This document shows, in pieces, positions 24,814 to 36,994 of a DNA stretch of 64,000 bases. Positions within the stretch are counted from its first letter, which is position 1; each line of letters starts with the position of its first letter. The stretch is from Pseudomonas vancouverensis (GTDB lineage Bacteria; Pseudomonadota; Gammaproteobacteria; Pseudomonadales; Pseudomonadaceae): NCBI RefSeq assembly GCF_004348895.1, contig NZ_RRZK01000032.1, positions 62,001 to 126,000 on the forward strand, given 5' to 3'. The notes under the pieces are model-generated. The model did not search any database. It worked only from the letters and a program-made list of their open reading frames with translations, and was not told the origin of the DNA. The translations under genes were made by a program, and so were the position numbers.

Positions 24814-25503
24814 ATGTCATCCAGCCCACCCATCCCCCAACCCGCCTACGTCCTCCACTCGCGCGCCTACCGCGAGACCAGTGCGCTGGTCGACTTTCTC
24901 ACGCCGCAAGGCCGGCTGCGGGCGGTGTTGCGCAGTGCGCGGGGCAAGGCCGGAACACTGGCGCGGCCCTTCGTGCCGCTGGAAGTGGAGTTTCGCGGCA
25001 AGGGCGAGTTGAAGAATGTCGGGCGCATGGAAAGTGCCGGTGTCTCTGCCTGGCTCAATGGCGAGGCGCTGTTCAGTGGGCTGTATCTCAATGAGTTGCT
25101 GATTCGCCTGCTCCCGGCTGAAGACCCTTTCCCTTCGGTATTCGATCATTACGCCGCGACCCTGGTCGCTCTGGCCGAAGGTCGAGCGCTGGAACCTTTG
25201 CTGCGCTCTTTCGAGTGGCGCCTGCTTGATGATCTCGGCTACGGATTCTCGCTGACCACAGACATTCACGATGAGGCCATTGCTCCCGACGGCCTGTACC
25301 GATTGCAAGTGGATGCAGGGCTGGAGCGGGTTTATCTGCTGCAACCCGGGTTGTTCAATGGCACAGAGCTGCTGGCCATGGCTGAAGCGGACTGGAGTGC
25401 GCCCGGTGCATTGTCGGCTGCCAAGCGCTTGATGCGCCAGGCGCTGGCCGTTCACCTGGGCGGTCGTCCATTGGTCAGTCGTGAGCTGTTTCGCAAGCCG
25501 TAG
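24814..25503 (+). CDS. recO: DNA repair protein RecO
   Basis: This 229-residue mediator helps load RecA on SSB-coated DNA in the RecFOR pathway. The N-terminal OB-fold is evident (AYVLHSRAYRETSALVDFLTPQGRLRAVLRSARG), followed by the helical domain (LYLNELLIRLLPAEDPFPSVFDHY). The ATG at 24814 comes straight after the REPIN; its ribosome site is weak. The zinc-finger cysteines of some RecO proteins are absent, as is usual in pseudomonads. pdxJ follows 49 bp downstream. Confidence 0.93.
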   Translation: MSSSPPIPQPAYVLHSRAYRETSALVDFLTPQGRLRAVLRSARGKAGTLARPFVPLEVEFRGKGELKNVGRMESAGVSAWLNGEALFSGLYLNELLIRLLPAEDPFPSVFDHYAATLVALAEGRALEPLLRSFEWRLLDDLGYGFSLTTDIHDEAIAPDGLYRLQVDAGLERVYLLQPGLFNGTELLAMAEADWSAPGALSAAKRLMRQALAVHLGGRPLVSRELFRKP

Positions 25504-25552
25504 TCTCCCCGTATGCTGTGCACCGAACTTTCTCTTCTTCTGGAGCGCTTCC

Positions 25553-26299
25553 GTGACCACCAGCACCCGTATTCTTCTTGGCGTGAACATCGACCACGTT
25601 GCCACCCTGCGTCAGGCCCGGGGCACTCGTTACCCGGACCCGGTCAAGGCGGCACTGGACGCGGAAGAGGCGGGCGCCGACGGCATTACCGTGCACCTGC
25701 GTGAAGACCGTCGGCATATCCAGGAACGCGACGTGCTGGTGCTCAGCGAAGTGCTGCAAACCCGTATGAATTTCGAGATGGGCGTGACCGAAGAAATGAT
25801 GGCCTTCGCCGAGCGCATTCGTCCTGCGCATATCTGCCTGGTGCCGGAAACCCGTCAGGAACTGACCACCGAGGGCGGTCTGGACGTGGCGGGGCAGGAA
25901 GCGCGGATCAAGGCCGCGGTTGAGCGCCTGTCGAAGACCGGTGCCGAAGTGTCGCTGTTCATCGATGCCGACGAACGCCAGATCGAAGCTTCACGCCGTG
26001 TCGGCGCGCCGGCCATCGAACTGCACACCGGTCGTTACGCCGATGCCGAGACCTCGACCGAGGTGGCTGAAGAACTCAAGCGCATTGCCGATGGCGTGGC
26101 TTTTGGTCTGGCTCAGGGCCTGATCGTCAACGCCGGCCATGGCCTGCACTATCACAACGTCGAGGCAGTAGCGGCGATCAAGGGCATCAACGAGCTGAAC
26201 ATCGGCCACGCGCTGGTGGCCCACGCCTTGTTCGTTGGCTTCAAGTCGGCCGTGTCAGAAATGAAGGCCCTGATCCTGGCGGCTGCCGCCAAGGCTTAA
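25553..26299 (+). CDS. pdxJ: Pyridoxine 5'-phosphate synthase
   Basis: This 248-residue TIM-barrel enzyme condenses 3-amino-1-hydroxyacetone phosphate with deoxyxylulose phosphate in the DXP-dependent vitamin B6 pathway. Diagnostic segments are LGVNIDHVATLRQARG, GADGITVHLREDRRHI, LSLFIDADE-like SLFIDADERQIEAS and NAGHGLHYHNV. The GTG start at 25553 has GGAG seven bases upstream. An open frame further upstream overlaps recO and is not used. Confidence 0.96.
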   Translation: MTTSTRILLGVNIDHVATLRQARGTRYPDPVKAALDAEEAGADGITVHLREDRRHIQERDVLVLSEVLQTRMNFEMGVTEEMMAFAERIRPAHICLVPETRQELTTEGGLDVAGQEARIKAAVERLSKTGAEVSLFIDADERQIEASRRVGAPAIELHTGRYADAETSTEVAEELKRIADGVAFGLAQGLIVNAGHGLHYHNVEAVAAIKGINELNIGHALVAHALFVGFKSAVSEMKALILAAAAKA

Positions 26300-26315
26300 A
26301 AGCCAACACATAACT

Positions 26316-26416
26316 TGTAGGAGCGAGCTTGCTCGCGATGGGCTTGAGAGCGCCGCGTTCATTCAGAACACCTGCGTTATCGTTACCCACCATCGCGAGC
26401 AAGCTCGCTCCTACAG
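26316..26416. repeat. REPIN at the pdxJ/mltF junction, providing the mltF stop
   Basis: GTAGGAGCGAGCTTGCTCGC at 26317 and the inverted copy GCGAGCAAGCTCGCTCCTAC near 26395-26414 flank about 60 bases. The last CTA of the right arm (26411-26413) is the TAG stop codon of mltF on the minus strand, so the element has replaced or fused with the end of that gene. Confidence 0.9.
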
Positions 26417-27871
26417 CGGCGCAGGCTCCTGCGCCGGTTTGGTCTTGTCGATCCCCGGCACCAGCAACTTGCCCTCGGCGACCTGGTCGCCCTCAAGCTG
26501 CGGCTGCGTGACCCACGTCAGGATGTCGTAGTAGCGACGGATGTTCGCCACGAAATGCACCGGCTCACCGCCACGGGCGTAGCCGTAGCGGGTCTTGCTG
26601 TACCACTTCTTCTCGGCCAGGCGCGGCAGGATCTTCTTCACGTCCAGCCACTTGTTCGGGTTCAACCCTTCCTTGGCCGCCAGTTTGCGCGCGTCATCCA
26701 GGTGCCCGCTGCCGACGTTGTAGGCCGCCAGGGCGAACCAGGTGCGGTCCGGCTCCTGGATCGAATCATCCAGCTGATCCTTCATGTAGGCCAGGTACTT
26801 GGCGCCACCCATGATGCTCTGTTTCGGATCGAGTCGGTTGGAAACACCCATGGCCTGCGCCGTGTTCTGGGTCAGCATCATCAGGCCGCGTACGCCGGTC
26901 TTGGAGGTGACCGCAGGCTGCCAGAGCGACTCCTGATAGCCGATGGCGGCCAGCAGGCGCCAGTCGACTTTTTCTTTCTTGGCGTAGGCCTTGAAGTGCT
27001 GCTCGTACTTGGGCAACCGTTGCTGCAGGTGCTGGGCGAAGGTGGTGGCGCCCATGTAGCCAAGCACATCGACGTGCCCGTAGTAGCGGTCCTTGAGGCG
27101 TTGCAGCGTGCCGTTCTTCTTGACCTTGTCGAGGTACTCGTTGACCTCGTTGAGCAGGCTGTTGTCGTCGCCGGCGGCGACCGCCCAACTCTGGTTGTTG
27201 GCATCACCGAGGTCGAAGGCGACCCGGATGTTTGTGAAATACACCTGGTTCATCGCCACTTCGTTGGAGTCGACCAGGGTCAGGTCGATCTGGCCTTCAT
27301 CGACCATCCGCAGCAGGTCGACCACCTCGACGGCGTCGGACTCTTCGTACTCGATGCCGGGATTCTGCTGCTTGAGCTGGGCCAGTTGTTCAGCATGGGT
27401 GCTGCCTTTGAGCACCATGATCTTCTTGCCCACCAGATCCTTGGCATCGGTTGGCCGCGACTGGCCGTTGCGATAGATGATCTGCGGGGTGACTTCCAGA
27501 TAAGAGTGGGAGAAGCGCACCTGCTTCTTGCGTTCTTCGCTGCTGACCAGACCAGCGGCCGCGAGGACCGGGCCATTGGGCTTGCCGATCTGGCTGAACA
27601 GGTCGTCGAGGTTGTCGGCGGTCTCGATCTCGAGCTTGACCCCCAAATCGTCGGCGAAACGCTTCACCAGCTCGTATTCGAAGCCGGTTTCACCGTTGCG
27701 ATCCTGAAAGTAGGTGGCGGGGCTGTTGCGGGTAATGACCCGCAGCACACCATCCTCCTTTACACGCTCCAGGGTGTTGGGTTTATCAACACAACCACCG
27801 AGCATCAGGAAGAGTCCGGTTGCGATCAGCCATTTGGCAAATCGCGGACGCAAAGCCATTGGGGAAAACAT
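26411..27871 (-). CDS. mltF: Membrane-bound lytic transglycosylase F
   Basis: This 486-residue outer-membrane lipoprotein cleaves peptidoglycan glycan strands with formation of 1,6-anhydro ends. The lipobox LGGC is at residues 24-27. A solute-binding (SBP-bac-3) regulatory domain covers about residues 45-270 (VLRVITRNSPATYFQDRNGETGFEYEL). The SLT domain carries the catalytic Glu in IGYQESLWQPAVTSKTGVRGLMMLT and the conserved AAYNVGSGHLDDAR. The stop codon lies inside a REP element, so the extreme C-terminal residues may differ from those of relatives. Confidence 0.95.
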   Translation of the reverse strand: MFSPMALRPRFAKWLIATGLFLMLGGCVDKPNTLERVKEDGVLRVITRNSPATYFQDRNGETGFEYELVKRFADDLGVKLEIETADNLDDLFSQIGKPNGPVLAAAGLVSSEERKKQVRFSHSYLEVTPQIIYRNGQSRPTDAKDLVGKKIMVLKGSTHAEQLAQLKQQNPGIEYEESDAVEVVDLLRMVDEGQIDLTLVDSNEVAMNQVYFTNIRVAFDLGDANNQSWAVAAGDDNSLLNEVNEYLDKVKKNGTLQRLKDRYYGHVDVLGYMGATTFAQHLQQRLPKYEQHFKAYAKKEKVDWRLLAAIGYQESLWQPAVTSKTGVRGLMMLTQNTAQAMGVSNRLDPKQSIMGGAKYLAYMKDQLDDSIQEPDRTWFALAAYNVGSGHLDDARKLAAKEGLNPNKWLDVKKILPRLAEKKWYSKTRYGYARGGEPVHFVANIRRYYDILTWVTQPQLEGDQVAEGKLLVPGIDKTKPAQEPAPL

Positions 27872-28156
27872 CTGCGCAGTATACGCAAAGGACCACGGGC
27901 GCCATATCTCGACAGCAACGGGGTTGTCTGCTAGCGATCACAAAATCGGCCGAAACCCCGCAGGAATGGGCGTTTTCTGCATTTTGTTACAGTAAAAATA
28001 AGCTGTCGTCAGAGCCCTGATTATCCTGACTTTCGAGGCAGAAACACAGAATGGCACCCGAGTGCAACCGTGCGTAGCGTTTCGGGTGATGTTGAGGGCG
28101 GTTTACGCTAGAATGCACGGCCTCAAAGCACACCCCTTCCCGAGGCTGTCCCGAAG
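27872..28156. promoter_or_regulatory. Divergent mltF-purL intergenic region
   Basis: This 285-bp gap between divergent genes must carry both promoters. A TAGAAT at 28109-28114, 43 bases before the purL start, is a possible -10 box, but no convincing -35 lies at 16-18 bp. An AT-rich stretch (27978-28005) lies in the middle. No repeat or RNA element was recognised. Confidence 0.4.
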
Positions 28157-32053
<3,897 letters not shown>

Positions 32054-32058
32054 GGCCT

Positions 32059-32370
32059 GTGTACAAGCTCGGCTTTTTCGTTCCGGCCAGTCATGTGGAA
32101 CAGGTCAAAAGTGCCGTATTCGCCGCCGGTGGTGGGCGGATCGGCGCTTACGATCATTGCGCATGGCAGGTGTTGGGCCTGGGTCAGTTTCGTCCTCTGG
32201 ACGGCAGCCAGCCGTTCATTGGCGAAGCGGGGCAGGTCGAACAGGTCGAGGAGTGGAAGGTTGAGCTGGTTGTGGCCGATGAGTTGATTCGTTCGGTGGT
32301 GGCGGCTCTGAAGCAGAGCCACCCCTACGAGACACCGGCTTATGAGGTGTGGCGGCTGGAGGATTTCTGA
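32059..32370 (+). CDS. Stand-alone NIF3/YqfO-insert-like small protein
   Basis: This 103-residue protein resembles the dimeric alpha-beta domain inserted in some NIF3-family proteins (YqfO), here encoded alone: YKLGFFVPASHVEQVKSAVFAAGGGRIGAYDHCAWQ and ending in HPYETPAYEVWRLEDF. The His-Pro-Tyr-Glu motif is the family hallmark, similar to CutA-like folds. The start is GTG 32059, five bases after the purL stop, with AAGG just upstream. It is probably co-transcribed with purL and ended by the terminator at 32389-32423. The molecular function is unknown. Confidence 0.8.
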   Translation: MYKLGFFVPASHVEQVKSAVFAAGGGRIGAYDHCAWQVLGLGQFRPLDGSQPFIGEAGQVEQVEEWKVELVVADELIRSVVAALKQSHPYETPAYEVWRLEDF

Positions 32371-32388
32371 TTCTCGACCGCTGAAATG

Positions 32389-32423
32389 AAAAACCCGCTG
32401 AAAGTGATTTCAGCGGGTTTTTT
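32389..32423. terminator. Terminator after the NIF3-like gene
   Basis: AAAAACCCGCTGAAA (32389-32403) pairs with TTTCAGCGGGTTTTT (32408-32422) around GTGA, with six T at the end. The A run on the other side also lets it work for minus-strand transcripts from nagE. Confidence 0.92.
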
Positions 32424-32460
32424 GTTGCCCCGGATTTTGTGCTGACCGTCAGGGCCTCTT

Positions 32461-32545
32461 CGCGAGCAAGCTCGCTCCCACAATGGTCCGGTGTTCGCGG
32501 ATCAAATGTGGGAGCTAGCCTGCTCCGGGCGGCGTTCCGACGATG
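32461..32545. repeat. Paired REP elements of mixed type downstream of nagE
   Basis: CGCGAGCAAGCTCGCTCCCA at 32461-32480 is followed by GTGGGAGCTAGCCTGCTCCGGGCGGCGTTCCGACGATG, starting near 32509. The second half (GGGCGGCGTTCCGACGATG) differs from the common REP tail but recurs exactly at 36900-36918. The two arms can pair, so this is a REPIN-like structure. Confidence 0.85.
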
Positions 32546-32568
32546 AAGGACTATCAGGCACAGAGAAG

Positions 32569-34284
32569 CTAAACCCTGGCACTCACCTCACTGCGATTGA
32601 CCAGCCTCTCCAGCGCTGCACACAAACTCTGCGCCTTGTCCCCAATCAACAGGTGCCAGACACCACCGTCCAACTGACTCACACCCTGACACCCCAGTGC
32701 TTTCAATTCACTCTCCGGCAGGGCATTGCTGCCAGCCAGTTGCAGGCGAATGCGGGTCATCGCGATGCAGTCGAGTTGCAGCACATTTTCACTGCCACCC
32801 AGGGCATTCAGCCATTGTTGTGCTTCGGATGTGGCGACATCGGCAGCGGGCGGTGAGTCGATCTCCGCTGCCGGTGACGAGGTAATGGCGCGGCCCAGTG
32901 CTGGCATGGCCAGGCGAATCTCATCGGCAATCGCATCGGCCATCGGCCCGACCACCACTTGCAGGCTTCCGCCTTTACCGGGGCGTACCACTGCCATCGC
33001 ACCCAATGCTTTCAACTCCGCATCCGAGACCTTGTTGCGATCGACCATGTCCAGCCGCAGCCGCGTGGTGCAGGCGCCGACCGTGATCAGGTTGGCTGCG
33101 CCACCCAGTGCCTTGATATAAGCCCCGGCACGCTCGTTTTCTGCTACGGCGATTTGTCCGGTGACGGCGACGTCTTCACGGCCAGGCGTCTTGAGGTTGA
33201 AGCGACGAATGCAGAAGTCGAACACCGCGTAGTAGATCACTGCATACGCCAGGCCCACCGGTACCACCAGCCAGCCGTTGGTTGACTTGCCCCAACCGAG
33301 GATCATGTCGATGAAACCGCCGGAAAAGGTGAAGCCCAGGTGAATGTTCAGCGCATTGGTGATCGCCATCGACAGGCCAGTCAGCAAGGCGTGCAGCAGG
33401 TACAGCAGCGGCGCGAGGAACATGAAGGCAAACTCGATGGGTTCGGTCACGCCAGTCAGGAACGAGGTCAGCGCCATCGACAGGAAAATCCCTCCCATCA
33501 CTTTGCGCCGTTCCGGCAAGGCGTTGCGGTACATCGCCAGGCAGGCGGCGGGAAGGCCGAAGATCATCATCGGGAACATGCCGGTCATGAACTGGCCGCC
33601 TTTCGGGTCGCCAGCGAAATAGCGTGACAAGTCCCCGGTTACCAGCGCCCCGGTAGTCGGGTCGGTGAAGTTGCCGAACACGAACCAGGCCATGTTGTTG
33701 AGGATGTGATGCAGGCCGGTGACGATCAGCAGGCGGTTGAACACGCCGAAGACGAAGGCGCCGAAACTTCCGCTCTCCATCATCAGGGTGCCGAAGCTGT
33801 TGATGGCGTGCTGGATCGGCGGCCAGATGTAGCCGAAGGCGACCCCGAGGCCGACGGCGGCGAAGCCGGTGATGATCGGCACGAAGCGCCGACCACCGAA
33901 AAACGCCAGGTACTCCGGCAGCTTGATGTCCTTGAAGCGGTTGTACAGCGCACCGGCCATCAAACCACTGACGATCCCGGCGAGCATGCCCATGTTGATG
34001 CTCGCGTCGAGCACCTTGAGCGTGGAGATCATCACCAGGTAGCCGATCACCCCGGCAAGGCCAGCAGTGCCGTTGTTGTCCTTGGCGAACCCGACGGCGA
34101 TGCCGATGGCGAAGATCATCGCCAGGTTGGCGAAGATCACCTGACCGGCATCGTGGATGATCGCGATGTTCAGCAGGTCGGTATCGCCCAGGCGCAGGAG
34201 CAGCCCGGCAATCGGCAGGATCGCGATCGGCAGCATCAGCGCGCGACCGAGGCGTTGCAGGCCTTCGATGAAGTATTGGTACAT
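32569..34284 (-). CDS. nagE: N-acetylglucosamine PTS permease, EIIC-EIIB (second EIIB-like domain)
   Basis: This 571-residue permease imports and phosphorylates N-acetylglucosamine. The EIIC part (about residues 1-365) has ten or so membrane segments and the glucose-family GVTEPIEFAFMFLAP motif. An EIIB domain follows with the phospho-Cys in VGACTTRLRLDM near residue 415. A second EIIB-like domain covers about residues 495-565, with Cys in LDCIAMTRIRLQL. There is no EIIA, which is supplied by NagF next door. I chose ATG 34284 (MYQYFIEGLQRLGR), with GGAG seven bases upstream. Confidence 0.93.
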   Translation of the reverse strand: MYQYFIEGLQRLGRALMLPIAILPIAGLLLRLGDTDLLNIAIIHDAGQVIFANLAMIFAIGIAVGFAKDNNGTAGLAGVIGYLVMISTLKVLDASINMGMLAGIVSGLMAGALYNRFKDIKLPEYLAFFGGRRFVPIITGFAAVGLGVAFGYIWPPIQHAINSFGTLMMESGSFGAFVFGVFNRLLIVTGLHHILNNMAWFVFGNFTDPTTGALVTGDLSRYFAGDPKGGQFMTGMFPMMIFGLPAACLAMYRNALPERRKVMGGIFLSMALTSFLTGVTEPIEFAFMFLAPLLYLLHALLTGLSMAITNALNIHLGFTFSGGFIDMILGWGKSTNGWLVVPVGLAYAVIYYAVFDFCIRRFNLKTPGREDVAVTGQIAVAENERAGAYIKALGGAANLITVGACTTRLRLDMVDRNKVSDAELKALGAMAVVRPGKGGSLQVVVGPMADAIADEIRLAMPALGRAITSSPAAEIDSPPAADVATSEAQQWLNALGGSENVLQLDCIAMTRIRLQLAGSNALPESELKALGCQGVSQLDGGVWHLLIGDKAQSLCAALERLVNRSEVSARV

Positions 34285-34324
34285 GGCGCTTCTCCGTGGG
34301 TTCTTGTTGTTCTTGGGCAAAAGC

Positions 34325-36841
34325 TCAGCCCAACGGCCAATGCTGGTGACAGGCGTGTCGTACGGCGCTGGCGCTGCTCAACGTGAGCAGGTCCTGGCTG
34401 ATGCGTCGGCATTCGCTGGCATCGAGGTGACGCACGCGATCCTTGATTTCTGCGACCTGCACCGGGCTGACCGACAGCTCGCGGACGCCGAGGCCGATCA
34501 ATAGCGCAGTGGCCAGTGGGTCCGATGCCAGCGCACCGCACACGCCGACCCAGCAGTCATGCACAGCAGCACCGGCGCAGGTTTGGGCAATCAACCGCAA
34601 CAAGGCTGGATGCAGGGCATCGACCCGCGCCGCGAGGCCGGCGTGATCGCGGTCCATGGCCAGGGTGTATTGCGACAGGTCGTTGGTGCCAATGGACAGG
34701 AAGTCCGCGTGCTCGGCCAGTTGTTCGGCCAACAGCGCAGCGGCCGGCACTTCGATCATCACGCCCAGTTGCGGACGCTGCTTGACCCTGAGTTCACTGC
34801 ACAGGGCATCGAGACGCCGGCGGATATGCAGCAGTTCGTCGACCTCGGTCACCATCGGCAGGAGGATCCGGCAACGCGACAGCGGGCTCACCTGCAGCAG
34901 CGCGCGCAGTTGTTGATCGAGCAGTTCGGGGCGAACCTGAGCCAGGCGAATGCCGCGCAGACCGAGCACCGGGTTGGCCTCCACGGGCAGTGGCAGGTAA
35001 TCGAGTTGTTTGTCGCCGCCGACATCGATGGTGCGGATGATCACCGACTTGTCGCCCATGGCGTCGAGCACGGCTTGATAGGCCAGGCGTTGTTCCTGTT
35101 CATCCGGTGCGGTGTGGCGATCGACGAAGAGGAATTCAGTGCGCAACAGGCCGACGCCGTCAGCGCCATTGGCCAGGGCCTCGGCGGCTTCGGTGGCGGA
35201 TGCAACATTGGCGGCGACTTCGATGTGCAGGCCATCGCGGGTCAGTGCCGACGAGTGCGCCTGTGCTTGCTGTTCGGCGCGGCGTTGTTGCTGCTGTAGC
35301 TGGATCTGGTGGACCTCCGCCAGCCGCTCGGGGCCAGGCGTCAACTCGAGGCGACCGCCATCGGCGTCCAGCACGACTGATTGGCCTTGTGGCTGATCGA
35401 GCAGTGTCGATCCCAGCGCGACCATGCAGGGCAGGCCTTTGCCGCGGGCAAGGATGGCGACATGGGAGGTCGCGCCACCTTCGGCCATGCACAGTCCGCC
35501 GACGCCTTGCTGGCTTAGTTGAAGCAGGTCGGACGGTGTCAGTTCATGGGCGGCGACGATGGCACCGGCCGGCACCTCGTAATGCCAGGCGTCGCCGAGC
35601 AGCGCGCGCAATACCCGTTGCTTGAGGTCGATGAGGTCGTTGGCGCGCTCGGCGAGCAAGGTGCTGCCGGTTTGCCGGAGTACCTCGCATTGCGACTCAA
35701 TCGCCTGGCTCCAGGCGTGCGTCGCGGCCATGCCCGAGGCCATGAACTGGCCTGCGGCCTCCAGCAGTGCAGGATCCTCAAGCAAGGCCAGGTGCGCGCT
35801 GAAGATCGCTTCTTCGTCGCTGTTGCGCTGTTTTTTTGCCTGGTTCAGTGTGTGGTCGATGTCACTGCGGACCTGATTCAGCGCAGTTTCCAGAGCTTGC
35901 AGTTGCTGCTGTGGATCATGATCACCGGGATCTTGTGGCAGGCTGATGGCGCTCAGGCGAAACAACGGCCCGCTGACCAGGCCCGGTGCTGCGCAAACGC
36001 CGTGCAATACGCCTGCTTCGGCGGCACGCACACGGGCAGCGGGCATGGCTGGCGCCGCTGCGTGGCTGTCTTCGGCCAGCGCTGTGGAAAGTGCTGCCAG
36101 CAATGCCTGTAATGCCGCCTCGGCATCCGGTCCCTGGCAGCTGACATGCACCTCGGCTTGCTCACCGATAGCCAGACCCATCAGCCCGATCAGGCTGTCG
36201 CAGGTCGCCGACTTGCCAGCGTAATGCAGCCAGGATTTGCTCTTGAAGCCTTGCGCGGTCTGGCGGATCAGCGCCGCAGGGCGAGCGTGCAAGCCGCCGC
36301 GATGGGCGATACGGACGTGTCCTGTCAGCTCCTCGCCGATGAAGTCCTCAGCGGACTCCCCGCCCGATGTCTGCCGCCGGATGATGTGCAGCAGCGGTTC
36401 GCCGACCTTCACTGACTTCAGGGTAATGGGCCGCACCTGAAAGTCCTGGCTGTTGGTGAGGATCAGCAGGCTGACCAGGCTTTTGCATTGTTGCGCGACC
36501 TGGTCCAGGTCGTAGCGCAGCAGTGGCTGGCTGTTGCTGACCCGGTCGCCTTCCTTGACCAGCACCGAGAAGCCTTGACCTTGCAACTCCACGGTATCCA
36601 GGCCCAGGTGCAGCAGCAGTTCGGCACCGTTGTCGGCTCGCAGTGTCAGCGCGTGACCTGTACGGGCAATGTGCACCACGACGCCGGCGCACGGTGCGTG
36701 CAGGGTGTCATTCAGCGGATCGATGGCGATACCGTCACCCATGGTGCCGCTGGCGAACACCGGGTCCGGGACTTTCGCGAGCGTGAGTACCGGGCCGCTG
36801 AGCGGGGCGCTGAGGGTCAGCTCTTTATTGTTGTTGTGCAT
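34325..36841 (-). CDS. nagF: Multidomain PTS protein EIIA-HPr-EI (NagF)
   Basis: This 838-residue fusion brings together all soluble PTS steps for N-acetylglucosamine. EIIA-Glc-like residues 1-165 show the His in LLLHLGLDTVELQGQGF. The HPr domain, about 175-260, shows the His in IAHRGGLHARPAALI. Enzyme I, about 280-838, has the phospho-His in GGATSHVAILARGKGLPC, DGVGLLRTEFLF and SIGTNDLSQYTLAMDRD. Phosphate therefore passes from PEP to the NagE EIIB within one protein. nagE follows 40 bp downstream. The gap to nagB upstream contains a REPIN. Confidence 0.95.
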   Translation of the reverse strand: MHNNNKELTLSAPLSGPVLTLAKVPDPVFASGTMGDGIAIDPLNDTLHAPCAGVVVHIARTGHALTLRADNGAELLLHLGLDTVELQGQGFSVLVKEGDRVSNSQPLLRYDLDQVAQQCKSLVSLLILTNSQDFQVRPITLKSVKVGEPLLHIIRRQTSGGESAEDFIGEELTGHVRIAHRGGLHARPAALIRQTAQGFKSKSWLHYAGKSATCDSLIGLMGLAIGEQAEVHVSCQGPDAEAALQALLAALSTALAEDSHAAAPAMPAARVRAAEAGVLHGVCAAPGLVSGPLFRLSAISLPQDPGDHDPQQQLQALETALNQVRSDIDHTLNQAKKQRNSDEEAIFSAHLALLEDPALLEAAGQFMASGMAATHAWSQAIESQCEVLRQTGSTLLAERANDLIDLKQRVLRALLGDAWHYEVPAGAIVAAHELTPSDLLQLSQQGVGGLCMAEGGATSHVAILARGKGLPCMVALGSTLLDQPQGQSVVLDADGGRLELTPGPERLAEVHQIQLQQQQRRAEQQAQAHSSALTRDGLHIEVAANVASATEAAEALANGADGVGLLRTEFLFVDRHTAPDEQEQRLAYQAVLDAMGDKSVIIRTIDVGGDKQLDYLPLPVEANPVLGLRGIRLAQVRPELLDQQLRALLQVSPLSRCRILLPMVTEVDELLHIRRRLDALCSELRVKQRPQLGVMIEVPAAALLAEQLAEHADFLSIGTNDLSQYTLAMDRDHAGLAARVDALHPALLRLIAQTCAGAAVHDCWVGVCGALASDPLATALLIGLGVRELSVSPVQVAEIKDRVRHLDASECRRISQDLLTLSSASAVRHACHQHWPLG

Positions 36842-36879
36842 GGCTCGGTCTCATAAAAAGTTCGGATCAACACATCACC

Positions 36880-36987
36880 CTGTGGGAGAGAGCTTGCTCC
36901 GGGCGGCGTTCCGACGATGGCGGCATTCCAGTCGCAGTTGAATATCGGATGTACCGACGTCATCGCGAGCAAGCTCGCTCCTACAGG
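36880..36987. repeat. REPIN inside the nag operon (between nagB and nagF)
   Basis: TGTGGGAGAGAGCTTGCTCC with the tail GGGCGGCGTTCCGACGATGG at 36880-36920 is matched by an inverted GCGAGCAAGCTCGCTCCTAC ending near 36986. It lies between two genes transcribed in the same direction. A large RNA hairpin would form in the operon mRNA there. Confidence 0.87.
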
Positions 36988-36994
36988 GAGGGCG

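Noticed and set aside
26316..26416. Repeated palindromes that might suggest a CRISPR array
   Set aside because: Copies are single or paired, inverted, and scattered over 40 kb without regular spacers. They are REP/REPIN elements, and no cas genes are present.
28092..28114. TTGAGG and TAGAAT as a purL promoter
   Set aside because: The spacing is only 11 bp, too short for sigma-70. TAGAAT alone is kept as a weak -10 candidate.
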